Assembly (NCBI GenBank): GCA_021827885.1
Contig: JAKAUD010000245.1
Location: 1 to 7,181, forward strand
DNA: 7,181 nucleotides
Origin: Thermoplasmata archaeon
GTDB taxonomy: Archaea > Thermoplasmatota > Thermoplasmata > Thermoplasmatales > Thermoplasmataceae
Reading direction: 5' to 3'
Part shown: piece by piece, positions 1 to 6,792 of the stretch
Layout of the letters: each line of letters starts with the position of its first letter
Numbering within the stretch: the first letter of the stretch is position 1
Notes under the pieces: model-generated
The model's database searches: none
Seen by the model: only the letters and a program-made list of their open reading frames with translations
What the model was told of the DNA's origin: nothing
Position numbers and translations under genes: made by a program

Positions 1-755
1 ATGAAATCAGTTGCTGTAGTTCTTACTATGTGAATATTAATTCTACCCTGCAGCAGGTCAGAGTTTGATTTTTTTTGGCCAATTCTTTTTACAGATATCT
101 TGCAACATTTATCTTCTCCATACATTTGAGGAAGAATCTTGCCGAGATAATCTGGCAATGTTGCAGATGAAAACATTAACTTTACTTCCTCTCTTACCAG
201 CAAAGTTGATGCGAGCAACATTGAGGCTTGGTCTCTTGAAAATACGTGAAACTCGTCAAAAATTATGCAATAAACATTATCTTTCATTAACTCACTGAGC
301 ATATCCTGTTTGCTACCTGCGTTGTAATGATTGTTAATAAGATTGTAAAATAGTGTGGGATTTGTCAGTACGAACTTCCTGTTCTCCAATATGTTGCTTA
401 TGGCCATTCTTCTCGTGAAATCGTGAAATCCTAAATTTCTTTTTTCACGCATTAGTTTGTTTATTGAAGATGCATTGAGGAGAGCTACGTTATTTTTCTC
501 AAGTTTTTCTAATGCGTAAAACGCCTCATTAGATAGGAGATTGTTTGGAAAAACTATGAGAACAGTCTTTCCTTCTTTTCCCATTAATCTGAACCCGTGC
601 GTCTTTCCAGCTCCGGTTGGAGCAGACAAAATAGCAACTTTCTTACAACTATTTACAAATTGCACCATTTCTTGCTGGAATTCTCTCAGCTCCCCTTCTA
701 AACTTATATAAGAAGGTTGGATTTCATACGTTATATCCTCAAAATTATGTATCAT
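1..755 (-). CDS. cas3: Cas3' helicase of type I-D CRISPR-Cas, N-terminal 251 residues (3' end beyond window)
   Basis: Superfamily 2 helicase that in type I-D is recruited by the surveillance complex to unwind target DNA. I translated it from the minus strand: the frame stays open from the ATG at 755 to base 1, giving 251 codons. Visible helicase motifs in order: LREFQ (Q-motif-like, 23-27), Walker A SAPTGAGKT (44-52), motif Ia around VLIVFPNN (65-72), TNPTLFYN (131-138), DEFH box (167-170) and SAT motif III (197-199). No HD nuclease domain precedes the helicase, as expected for the I-D Cas3', where the HD lies on Cas10d; a C-terminal HD cannot be excluded because the gene is cut. The start is fixed by an in-frame TAG ending 6 bases upstream. 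A GGGAGG lies farther away than usual (about 15 bases). The start overlaps the csc1 stop by 11 bases, so it is the last visible gene of the operon. Confidence 0.92.
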   Translation of the reverse strand, partial: MIHNFEDITYEIQPSYISLEGELREFQQEMVQFVNSCKKVAILSAPTGAGKTHGFRLMGKEGKTVLIVFPNNLLSNEAFYALEKLEKNNVALLNASSINKLMREKRNLGFHDFTRRMAISNILENRKFVLTNPTLFYNLINNHYNAGSKQDMLSELMKDNVYCIIFDEFHVFSRDQASMLLASTLLVREEVKLMFSSATLPDYLGKILPQMYGEDKCCKISVKRIGQKKSNSDLLQGRINIHIVRTTATDF

Positions 756-757
756 AA
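745..757 (-). repeat. Second copy of the 13-base core TTATGATACATAA at the cas3' start
   Basis: Exact match, on the minus strand, to the core of the palindrome at the csa3 start. In both places it contains the start codon in the same register, so both proteins begin Met-Ile-His-Asn. Here it also includes the csc1 stop codon. Regulatory meaning is uncertain. Confidence 0.4.
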
Positions 758-1410
758 ATGCCTATCAGATCCTCCCTGTTCAACATACCAATCAGGAAAT
801 ACTGAAGAACGGTATGATTGCTGTAATCATAGTTGAGTTTAGGGATTTCTTTTCCCAAGATATTCTGTATAGTATAAGCATTTATTACTGCCTTGAAATC
901 ATGACCATGATATTCCTGAAGCTTCAGAATGCCTGTTTTGTTGTTACCAATCCTTAATGCAACAGGGAGCTCTAAAAAATCCTCTGTTGTTATAAAATAA
1001 GAATAAAACACGTTTCCCGGCTTAATTGGCTGTTGAAAATAGAAGTTCTTGTACATCTTTGAACCTTCTCGAAAGCCAGGATAAGAACTTGTCCCATTAT
1101 AATCGATGCCCTGCATAGTATTTCGAATCATGTTCTTCATGAAAATAGTATCTTTTCCTTCTCCAAAAGCCAGTTTTTCACTAATTCCAACTGTATACCA
1201 GAATGGAAAGCTTGCAAGTTCCTCATATGTTGGTTGAAACTTTGTAGGATACTGGTATCCAAGCTTTCCAAGCTGATGTAGGGTTGCATATTTCAATGCG
1301 ATATCACCAATAAAATCTGACGATCGCATTCCTCCAGCGGCAGGTACGTAATAGTAGTTAACAGGGCTGATGGTCTCTATTTTTACGGGGATAATTTTAT
1401 TATTTTTCAT
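745..1410 (-). CDS. csc1: Csc1 (Cas5d), type I-D Cascade subunit
   Basis: Cas5-family RAMP protein that caps the 5' handle of crRNA in the type I-D complex. With the start at 1410 it has 221 residues. Features that fit Csc1: an N-terminal beta-strand leading to NYYYVPAAGG (18-27), the SDFIGDIALKYAT stretch (31-43), a central KNFYFQQPIKPGNVFYSY segment (121-138) and LPVALRIGNNKTG (148-160), which resembles the LP-x-RLGKK region of Csc1. An ATG at 1434 would add eight residues, but only the 1410 start has a proper ribosome site (GGGGTGA, 8-base spacing). The gene overlaps csc2 by 11 bases upstream and cas3' by 11 bases downstream, implying coupled translation. The family match is from memory of conserved segments; the position between csc2 and cas3' makes it firm. 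Confidence 0.85.
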   Translation of the reverse strand: MKNNKIIPVKIETISPVNYYYVPAAGGMRSSDFIGDIALKYATLHQLGKLGYQYPTKFQPTYEELASFPFWYTVGISEKLAFGEGKDTIFMKNMIRNTMQGIDYNGTSSYPGFREGSKMYKNFYFQQPIKPGNVFYSYFITTEDFLELPVALRIGNNKTGILKLQEYHGHDFKAVINAYTIQNILGKEIPKLNYDYSNHTVLQYFLIGMLNREDLIGIYDT

Positions 1411-2350
1411 TCCAAAATTCACCCCAGTCCTCATCCATCTTATTTAGGAGAACAGAACCTAGGGACCGGAGCCGATCAGCTGAATGCCTTACTTCATTTA
1501 CTTCATTCATTAAGCCTCTAAGATCCTCACTTTCCAGAATATCTTGCCCATAGGCTGTGTGCATCTCATCAATTACTAACTTTTCAGGGTCATAGGAATT
1601 AGATGTCCATGCTTTCATAAGTGTAGAATACGAGCTGACTTGGGTTTCCTGCTTTGAAAAACCTATTCCGACAATGTGATTTCTGATATTATCTCCAAGT
1701 ATTGCTGTTCTAGCGCCGTATCTGGATGTTCCACTTATAGCTAGCAATGCTAGCAAAAGCATTTCATATGAGCTGTTTTCCATTGAAATATATCGTATAA
1801 GCTTGACACCTGGTCTAACGTAAGGAGTGTTGAAAAGAGCATTAGATTTAGGAGTACCGGATTGCTCATGAAGGATTGTTCTATCTTCTGATAAAGTATT
1901 GTGGGTATATCTCAGCGAAATCCTTGCCAGGGGTTCATAACTGTATGACCAGTCATAAAACATTCTAGAGGCAATTCCTGCTGCTTCGATTCCAGACCCT
2001 GTGCTTGAATCACCAAATATTAAGCTAGAAGGATTTTTCAGTAGTTTCTTCTTTAAGACCATGTTCCTGTTGTATTCTTCTGGTATGATCCCTCCGGCTT
2101 TGCGCAACTCCGACAAAAGATATGATCTCTCAGCTCCACGCCATTTCTGGGCGGGAACAACAAGCCTTTCCGCTCCCTCAAAATACTCGCTTGTCAATTC
2201 AGTGGCATCATTGTTTCTATTTATAAGGAATCCTATTGTTTCCGACACAATACCTATTTTAAGAAACGCTCCGTAGTTTTTTTTGAGGTCTATTTCTTCT
2301 ATTTTTAGTAGCTTCTTTCTTTCCACCAATTTCTCAATTATTTCCAACAT
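1400..2350 (-). CDS. csc2: Csc2 (Cas7d), backbone subunit of type I-D Cascade
   Basis: Cas7-family RAMP protein; several copies bind the crRNA spacer and form the filament of the I-D complex. With the ATG at 2350 it has 316 residues. Csc2-like segments: GIVSETIGFLINRNN near the N terminus (33-47), NPSSLIFGDSSTGSG (106-120), TPYVRPGVKLIRYI (175-188), LLALLAISGTSRYGA (199-213) and LGDNIRNHIVGI (218-229). The last three form the most characteristic Csc2 block. In-frame ATGs at 2374 and 2362 are possible and would add 8 or 4 residues. I prefer 2350 because GGAGATGA sits 8 bases before it, while 2362 has its purine run directly against the ATG. The protein has no cysteine, so it cannot carry a cysteine-coordinated zinc site. 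It follows the cas10d stop after 1 base. Confidence 0.92.
   Translation of the reverse strand: MLEIIEKLVERKKLLKIEEIDLKKNYGAFLKIGIVSETIGFLINRNNDATELTSEYFEGAERLVVPAQKWRGAERSYLLSELRKAGGIIPEEYNRNMVLKKKLLKNPSSLIFGDSSTGSGIEAAGIASRMFYDWSYSYEPLARISLRYTHNTLSEDRTILHEQSGTPKSNALFNTPYVRPGVKLIRYISMENSSYEMLLLALLAISGTSRYGARTAILGDNIRNHIVGIGFSKQETQVSSYSTLMKAWTSNSYDPEKLVIDEMHTAYGQDILESEDLRGLMNEVNEVRHSADRLRSLGSVLLNKMDEDWGEFWNEK
1419..1425 (-). promoter_or_regulatory. Ribosome binding site that decides the csc1 start
   Basis: GGGGTGA on the minus strand, 8 bases before the ATG at 1410. The alternative ATG at 1434 has no comparable site at a usual distance. Confidence 0.6.
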
Positions 2351-2351
2351 T

Positions 2352-2735
2352 CTAGTTTTCATCTCCCTTTCCATTTCTCATATATTCAAATTCGAAAGCA
2401 TCAATAAGATAGGATTTCATAGAACCCGCAGGAACTCTAGAGTTAAAATCCTCTTTGAGCAAACTGATTAACTTGTCAGCAAAGTCAGCGATGTCTCCTT
2501 CTTTTGGCTTCCAACTTATATCCTTATCTCTTTCTAGAGTTTTCAAAATATTTCCTGCAATAAACTCTTTATATTCAGACAAATCTCTTTCTTCGCCAGT
2601 TGTGATGGACACCTTTACTTTTTCGATTACTTCAAGGCTGTCCCTTAACATCCACGTTCTGTCGCTACCACTCATATTCCATTTTGGTTTTACCATTCTC
2701 GCTGCTGATTTAGCCAGTTCCGTTACGTTCTTCAT
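2352..2735 (-). CDS. cas11d: Candidate Cas11d small subunit from internal start within cas10d
   Basis: In-frame internal ATG at codon 776 of cas10d, giving a 127-residue, charged, probably mostly helical protein that shares the Cas10d C terminus. It begins MKNVTELAKSAARMVKPKW. What I see: a ribosome site GGTGGTGA (one mismatch to GGAGGTGA) with 7 bases before the ATG, as good as the sites used by the other operon genes. What is known: in type I-D (studied in Synechocystis), Cas11d is made separately from an internal start in cas10d, and several copies line the complex beside Cas7. Inference: the same arrangement operates here. The codons GGT GGT GAA also simply encode Gly-Gly-Glu, so chance is possible. 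The size and location are as expected for a small subunit. Confidence 0.65.
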   Translation of the reverse strand: MKNVTELAKSAARMVKPKWNMSGSDRTWMLRDSLEVIEKVKVSITTGEERDLSEYKEFIAGNILKTLERDKDISWKPKEGDIADFADKLISLLKEDFNSRVPAGSMKSYLIDAFEFEYMRNGKGDEN

Positions 2736-5060
2736 CTTTTTTTCACCACCATTTTCCACTCCATAACCTAGTTTCCTCAGACTTTCTATTTTCTCCGAAA
2801 ATTGCTTTCCGAAGCCTGTTCTCCTTTTCTCATTGCCGCCGAAAACCAGCTTATGAACATAATAAAATAAAGACATTGGTTGGTTTATATAGTCTAAAAT
2901 CACCTTTGCTGTCTCCTTAAAATTTATCTTAGTTACAGATCCATTAACTACAACATTAAACGTCGATATTCTGTCAAGAACTCCTTCCACTTGATTACAC
3001 CTGATTCTATCCCATCCCATTGCTGAACAAATTGAACTTCCGACTTCGATCCGTATTGCCTCTTGCTGATCCTGAAAGAATGGTGCATTGGAAAAGGCAA
3101 GCCTAATAAGCATTTTTGTTCTCCTATACAGATTCGCTGCCTGATAAATCCTTCTCAAAACCTCAGACTCAGATTTGAGGTCCCTAACAGAATAGAAATA
3201 AGCGCTGTCAAGTCTCACTTCTCTACTCCTTGTTTTTATCGTGTCAATTGAAAGTTTCAAATCATTCATTTCGGAAAGTTCTTCGGTGGCGGTATAAGAT
3301 AATTTTGTGAGGTATGCAGACATATCAATGAAAGGGATCGCACCTGGAAACGAAAGAAACATCAAGCATTCATCGCTGTTTTTGGACTGTGGTACAAGAT
3401 TTTTTCTCAGAGCAAATTCGAACTTGGAAATTCTGTCAATTTTTCCATTAGATATTCCAGAGGTGGGAAGACGGTTATTGAATGTTTGCGTGTTTAACCC
3501 AGAGAGATTCTCTCCTGTAGCTCTTTCTGATGCAGGATACGCATTTATCATGGACATATTGAATTTACCAGGAACTTTCGGCAATCTGAGGGAGTCCAAC
3601 TTCGGAACTATTATCGTGGAAAGTATTCCGTTATAATTTATTGCATCCTGACCATGATTCAGGTCTGATAATACTTCGTCCACTAGGACATTCCAATTGA
3701 TGTCTTTTTCTTGGATGAGGAATGGCAGTAATAAAGCCGAGTTTCTTTGAATTTTACCAAGAAGCCCTTTGAGAATACTATTTTCGTATTTCGTTAAAAT
3801 GGATTCTAATAATACTCTTAGTTTGTTGGCTTCAGTAGAATTCAGGGTAGATTTAAGCTGGACGTATCTCGACATAAAAATTTTCAGTCTCTCCTCATTA
3901 CCTTCCGCGTCAATTTCTTCATTTATTTCAAGACCGTCTCTTAACGAAGCTTTTTTCCTTTCATTTATGGTTCTGAAATTAACTGAAAAACTATTTATCA
4001 TTGATCTAACCAGATCACTATATCCCTCAGCTGACCCTCTATTGATAGAATTAATTTCAATGTCTTCTAACCACATACATTTCCTGAACTTATCCTCCTG
4101 ACCTACATATCTTGAAATAGACTCCCTTGTATGCTTCACTATTCCTGAAGCAGAATTAATCACACTCCTGTCATTGAATGACAATAGATTTTCAGGTTCA
4201 AGAATCTGGTTTACAAGTTCCTCTAAAGTTTTTCCCAAGTTAGACAGAATTATTGAATTATCACCGTCCAGAACGAAAAATATTGCTCTGTTAGTGCTCC
4301 ACAGGTAAAAACCGCTGTAATTTTCAATAGTCATTTTAGTGGCTTTTCTAGCTACATCTTCACAAGCATATAACGAAGTACTGGAAAACTGAATTTTCTT
4401 TAACCATTTCCCAGGAATTACAGGTTCACTACCCCAATATATTGATTGTTCTTCACTGTGAACACCATCGAAGGCATTATGATTAAATCTGCTAGACAGT
4501 TTATCGGCCAGTTTAGAAAAATTTGACTCAAATATCATATTGAATCTCTGCGTTGAGTCCTTTATAATATTGTATGAAGTTCCATTCTCAGTGGAAAATG
4601 CTGCTTGGTAGATCTCATCATCTGTAAGATTAAGATTAGCCTTTATGTCATCAAAGTACTTTTTTACAAGATCAAATAGAGATTCCTTATTTGCCATTCT
4701 GTAGTCTGCACCGGTTATCTTATTATAGTCATGGAAAAGATAACAAAATATTGATCTTTTTAATGATATGATTTCCTTTGATAAGTCGTTTGAACTTACT
4801 GGCGCTTTCTGGTACCAGTAGTCTAACACCTTGAGGGCCATTGAAATCCCAGAAAAAATATGGGCTAAATAATCCATATCGTTATGTCTTGAGAACTTCT
4901 CAGTTTCATTCCCCCCTTTGGCACACCTATTCCATTCTCCTGAGTTCCAAATCTTACTAAGAACCTCAGAAACTGCCCAGTCGAAAATTTCCGCGAGAAA
5001 TGATGATTTGAAATCCATTATCCCCATAATGTGGGTGTTATCCCAAGATGTATCTGTCAT
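2352..5060 (-). CDS. cas10d: Cas10d (Csc3), large subunit with HD nuclease domain, type I-D
   Basis: Large subunit of the type I-D surveillance complex, 902 residues; it carries the HD nuclease that cuts target DNA after Cas3' unwinding. The N-terminal HD domain shows DMDYLAHIFSG (61-71, first metal-ligand His at 67), as in the D-x-x-L-x-x-H-x-x-x-G of Csc3, and FHDYNK (109-114, the HD pair at 110-111). A strand-turn-strand with VLDGDN (263-268) may belong to a palm-type domain. No GGDD motif occurs anywhere, so cyclic oligoadenylate synthesis is not expected. I see no CxxC zinc ribbon; the seven cysteines are scattered. The C-terminal 120 or so residues look helical and correspond to the small-subunit region (see nested Cas11d). 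The start is well supported: GGAGGT lies 7 bases before the ATG, within the last codons of cas6, whose stop directly abuts this ATG. Confidence 0.93.
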   Translation of the reverse strand: MTDTSWDNTHIMGIMDFKSSFLAEIFDWAVSEVLSKIWNSGEWNRCAKGGNETEKFSRHNDMDYLAHIFSGISMALKVLDYWYQKAPVSSNDLSKEIISLKRSIFCYLFHDYNKITGADYRMANKESLFDLVKKYFDDIKANLNLTDDEIYQAAFSTENGTSYNIIKDSTQRFNMIFESNFSKLADKLSSRFNHNAFDGVHSEEQSIYWGSEPVIPGKWLKKIQFSSTSLYACEDVARKATKMTIENYSGFYLWSTNRAIFFVLDGDNSIILSNLGKTLEELVNQILEPENLLSFNDRSVINSASGIVKHTRESISRYVGQEDKFRKCMWLEDIEINSINRGSAEGYSDLVRSMINSFSVNFRTINERKKASLRDGLEINEEIDAEGNEERLKIFMSRYVQLKSTLNSTEANKLRVLLESILTKYENSILKGLLGKIQRNSALLLPFLIQEKDINWNVLVDEVLSDLNHGQDAINYNGILSTIIVPKLDSLRLPKVPGKFNMSMINAYPASERATGENLSGLNTQTFNNRLPTSGISNGKIDRISKFEFALRKNLVPQSKNSDECLMFLSFPGAIPFIDMSAYLTKLSYTATEELSEMNDLKLSIDTIKTRSREVRLDSAYFYSVRDLKSESEVLRRIYQAANLYRRTKMLIRLAFSNAPFFQDQQEAIRIEVGSSICSAMGWDRIRCNQVEGVLDRISTFNVVVNGSVTKINFKETAKVILDYINQPMSLFYYVHKLVFGGNEKRRTGFGKQFSEKIESLRKLGYGVENGGEKKMKNVTELAKSAARMVKPKWNMSGSDRTWMLRDSLEVIEKVKVSITTGEERDLSEYKEFIAGNILKTLERDKDISWKPKEGDIADFADKLISLLKEDFNSRVPAGSMKSYLIDAFEFEYMRNGKGDEN
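2359..2366 (-). promoter_or_regulatory. Ribosome binding site that decides the csc2 start
   Basis: GGAGATGA on the minus strand, one mismatch from GGAGGTGA, 8 bases before the ATG at 2350. It lies over the last codons of cas10d, which suggests coupled translation. It favours 2350 over the in-frame ATGs at 2362 (which is part of this site) and 2374. Confidence 0.55.
2743..2750 (-). promoter_or_regulatory. Internal ribosome binding site for Cas11d
   Basis: GGTGGTGA on the minus strand, one mismatch from the archaeal anti-16S complement GGAGGTGA, with a 7-base A-rich spacer to the ATG at 2735. It lies within the cas10d coding sequence. Confidence 0.6.
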
Positions 5061-5774
5061 TTAGATTACCTCCCAACAACCTAGTCCTAGACCTGTCTTT
5101 GAACCCAGACCACGATGATAAAGAACTTCGAGTATACCTGGATCTCCAATCATTTCCCCTCTAATGTCAAATGCACGAGTCATAGACTCTTTTTGGGAGC
5201 CACTGGAAATTCTTACAGTCTTAGGATGTTTTTCTAATACCTTAATTGAGATATCGTCAACGACGCTTTCACTAATTCCAAATTGATTCTTCAAGGACCA
5301 CTTTGTGACGAGATTGAGGTTTTCTTCAACTCTTTCTGCATCAGTTACAAACAATTTCCTGTTGTCAAATTTTCTTACGAGAACAGGGGAAAGGGTTCTG
5401 AATCTCACCTGTTTTTGACCATTTAGTTTCCCCGGGGAATCCCTGACAGATTTAACCTCATATATTGTGTTAACTATCTTAATAAAAGGATCCGCGGAAA
5501 GTCCCAATCTGAAATATGGTCCAATTTTATTATCGATTGACCTCAATATAAAGAACCCACTCTGTATATCAAGTCCCCCATCCCCGTATTTTGCCACTTT
5601 GCTTATTATATTGCTGATTGTATGAATACCCGGTTGGCTTTTCTGATGTAGTCTCTTTATTTCTTGCTGATATGTTTGAAGCTTAGAATAAACTGATATT
5701 GAGAGATAATAATTGTATTCAAAAGGAATAATCTTTCCCTCGGTTCTTTCGATAGAAACAATTGAAGTATGCAT
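5061..5774 (-). CDS. cas6: Cas6, CRISPR pre-crRNA endoribonuclease
   Basis: Metal-independent RNase that cuts pre-crRNA within the repeats; first gene of the operon, 237 residues. Signs of Cas6: an N-terminal ferredoxin-like start (IIPFEYNYYLSISVYSKL, 15-32); the segment RLHQKSQPGIHTISN (41-55), which matches the usual LH...FTxS region and supplies candidate catalytic His residues at 43 and 51; FRTLSPVLVR (125-134), a well-known Cas6 signature; and a C-terminal glycine-rich loop, GLGSKTGLGLGCWEV (222-236), that contacts the repeat RNA. The ATG at 5774 has no ribosome site, but a TATA-like box about 26 bases upstream, so the transcript is probably leaderless. The stop codon abuts the cas10d ATG with no gap. 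Length is normal for Cas6. Confidence 0.94.
   Translation of the reverse strand: MHTSIVSIERTEGKIIPFEYNYYLSISVYSKLQTYQQEIKRLHQKSQPGIHTISNIISKVAKYGDGGLDIQSGFFILRSIDNKIGPYFRLGLSADPFIKIVNTIYEVKSVRDSPGKLNGQKQVRFRTLSPVLVRKFDNRKLFVTDAERVEENLNLVTKWSLKNQFGISESVVDDISIKVLEKHPKTVRISSGSQKESMTRAFDIRGEMIGDPGILEVLYHRGLGSKTGLGLGCWEVI
5068..5073 (-). promoter_or_regulatory. Ribosome binding site of cas10d
   Basis: GGAGGT on the minus strand with a 7-base spacer to the ATG at 5060. It is embedded in the codons for the last residues of Cas6, so the cas6 C terminus and cas10d translation start are tied together. Confidence 0.75.
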
Positions 5775-5778
5775 AAAG

Positions 5779-5786
5779 TTATAAGC
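5779..5786 (+). promoter_or_regulatory. TATA box of the csa3-like regulator gene
   Basis: TTATAAGC on the plus strand, centred about 25 bases before the ATG at 5807 and preceded by purine-rich AAAG, which resembles a BRE element. It points to a leaderless transcript. It lies between the cas6 start codon and the operon TATA box, so the two promoters share the same 32-base gap. Confidence 0.55.
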
Positions 5787-5793
5787 TAGATTT

Positions 5794-5802
5794 CTATTTA
5801 AA
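5794..5802 (-). promoter_or_regulatory. TATA box of the cas6-cas10d-csc2-csc1-cas3' operon
   Basis: TTTAAATAG on the minus strand, centred about 24 bases before the cas6 ATG. This is the distance expected when transcription starts at or within a few bases of the start codon. No Shine-Dalgarno site is present, in contrast to the downstream genes. Confidence 0.6.
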
Positions 5803-5803
5803 T

Positions 5804-5818
5804 GTTATGATACATAAC
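5804..5818. promoter_or_regulatory. Palindrome over the csa3 start codon, candidate Csa3 operator
   Basis: GTTATG-ATA-CATAAC: two 6-base arms around a 3-base centre, covering the ATG at 5807 and the likely transcription start. A dimeric winged-helix regulator could bind such a site and block its own promoter. The 13-base core TTATGATACATAA recurs exactly at the cas3' start (745-757, minus strand). Function is inferred. Confidence 0.35.
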
Positions 5819-6550
5819 GACGAAAGTTCTTCTTCGCTGATAAGCAATGAAACAAAAATTACGTTAGTAACCTTTATCGGATTTCAAGAACATCTAGTTA
5901 TTAATTTTTTGAAGACTTATATAAAAAGAGACGTAAGAGAAGTGATCCTCTTTACCTCAGTTTTACCAAAGTCTGAAATGGAAGGCCAAACGAGAATAAA
6001 TGTGGAAATACGTAAAAAGTGTATCAGCTTAATTAGGGATTCCTTGGGCAACATGGCAACGATTAGACTTATAGAACTTGAGAATATTTGGGACTTTCAG
6101 GAATATTATTCCAACCTTTCGAAAGTTTTCATGGACAAGGCCATATTGAACATAAGCGCCGGGCCTGCTGTTTTTTCAGCTGCAGGCATGATATGGGCAT
6201 TGGAGAATGGTCACAGCGTGAGTTACAGTGTAGAATATCATAACGGTGTTAGACTTGTTTCTTCCGTGTTTGCACTGTTAGACTTAAGACCGTATATCAA
6301 TTCCATCTTTTCCACTGACAATGTTGACAAGATGATTATAGATGGTCTGAAAAACGGCCTTAGCAATACTTTGCAGTTACACGAATATGTTAAAAGTGTA
6401 ATGAGATTTAATATATCGCTAAGATCCATAGAAAATCACATTAAAAAGTTATATAATTTAGGTATTGTAGAAATAACAAGGGGAAGAATCAATAAAATTA
6501 GTTTCAGTCAAAATTGGAGCAAAATTGGAGCTCTACTACGAAAGCAATAG
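5807..6550 (+). CDS. csa3: Csa3-like CRISPR regulator (CARF domain plus winged helix-turn-helix)
   Basis: Probable transcription factor of 247 residues that controls cas genes or CRISPR arrays. The N-terminal part looks like a CARF (Rossmann-like, nucleotide-sensing) domain: ITLVTFIGFQEHLVINFLKTY (18-38) is the first strand-loop-helix, EVILFTSVLP (45-54) the second strand, and ILNISAGPAVFSAAGMIWAL (113-132) the conserved strand, glycine-containing loop and helix that bind ligand in Csa3 proteins. Residues about 186-247 form a winged helix-turn-helix, with SLRSIENHIKKLYNLGIVEI (204-223) as the likely recognition helix and turn into the wing. CARF proteins bind cyclic oligoadenylates; Csa3 of Sulfolobus is reported to respond to cA4. 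It is divergent from the cas operon across a 32-base gap, which suggests it governs that promoter and its own. The ATG at 5807 is the first in frame; a nearby ATG at 5802 stops after two codons. Confidence 0.86.
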   Translation: MIHNDESSSSLISNETKITLVTFIGFQEHLVINFLKTYIKRDVREVILFTSVLPKSEMEGQTRINVEIRKKCISLIRDSLGNMATIRLIELENIWDFQEYYSNLSKVFMDKAILNISAGPAVFSAAGMIWALENGHSVSYSVEYHNGVRLVSSVFALLDLRPYINSIFSTDNVDKMIIDGLKNGLSNTLQLHEYVKSVMRFNISLRSIENHIKKLYNLGIVEITRGRINKISFSQNWSKIGALLRKQ

Positions 6551-6792
6551 AATTCGAACAAAGACAGTTACATTATATTTAACCCATTAATATTCAATAC
6601 AGGGTGGCAACTGAGTAATATCATAGAGTTCAGAATTATGTGTATAATTATGGGGCAGCCTTCCTTTCGCTTAACTTTCTGCAACCAACTTCCTGCAGTT
6701 ATAATACCATATAATGACTCTATTGAGGCAGATCTCTTACGAACCAGCTCCTCGATATATATTATCTCCTTTATCACTCTCTTAATTATATT

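Noticed and set aside
65..298. Plus-strand frame of 77 codons near the left edge
   Set aside because: Antisense to the Cas3' helicase frame, which shows Walker A, DEFH and SAT motifs.
2001..4101. Several plus-strand open frames of 60-110 codons
   Set aside because: All lie antisense within csc2 and cas10d, whose protein-level family motifs are clear; these are shadows of the coding strand.
4257..4274. DGDN in Cas10d as an active cyclase motif
   Set aside because: The double Gly-Asp-Asp pattern is lacking, and type I-D large subunits are known to have lost it. Kept only as a point to check.
6568..6777. Minus-strand open frame of 69 codons
   Set aside because: It needs a GTG start without a ribosome site, matches no family I know, and overlaps an open frame on the other strand. 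It might be decayed coding DNA but cannot be supported.
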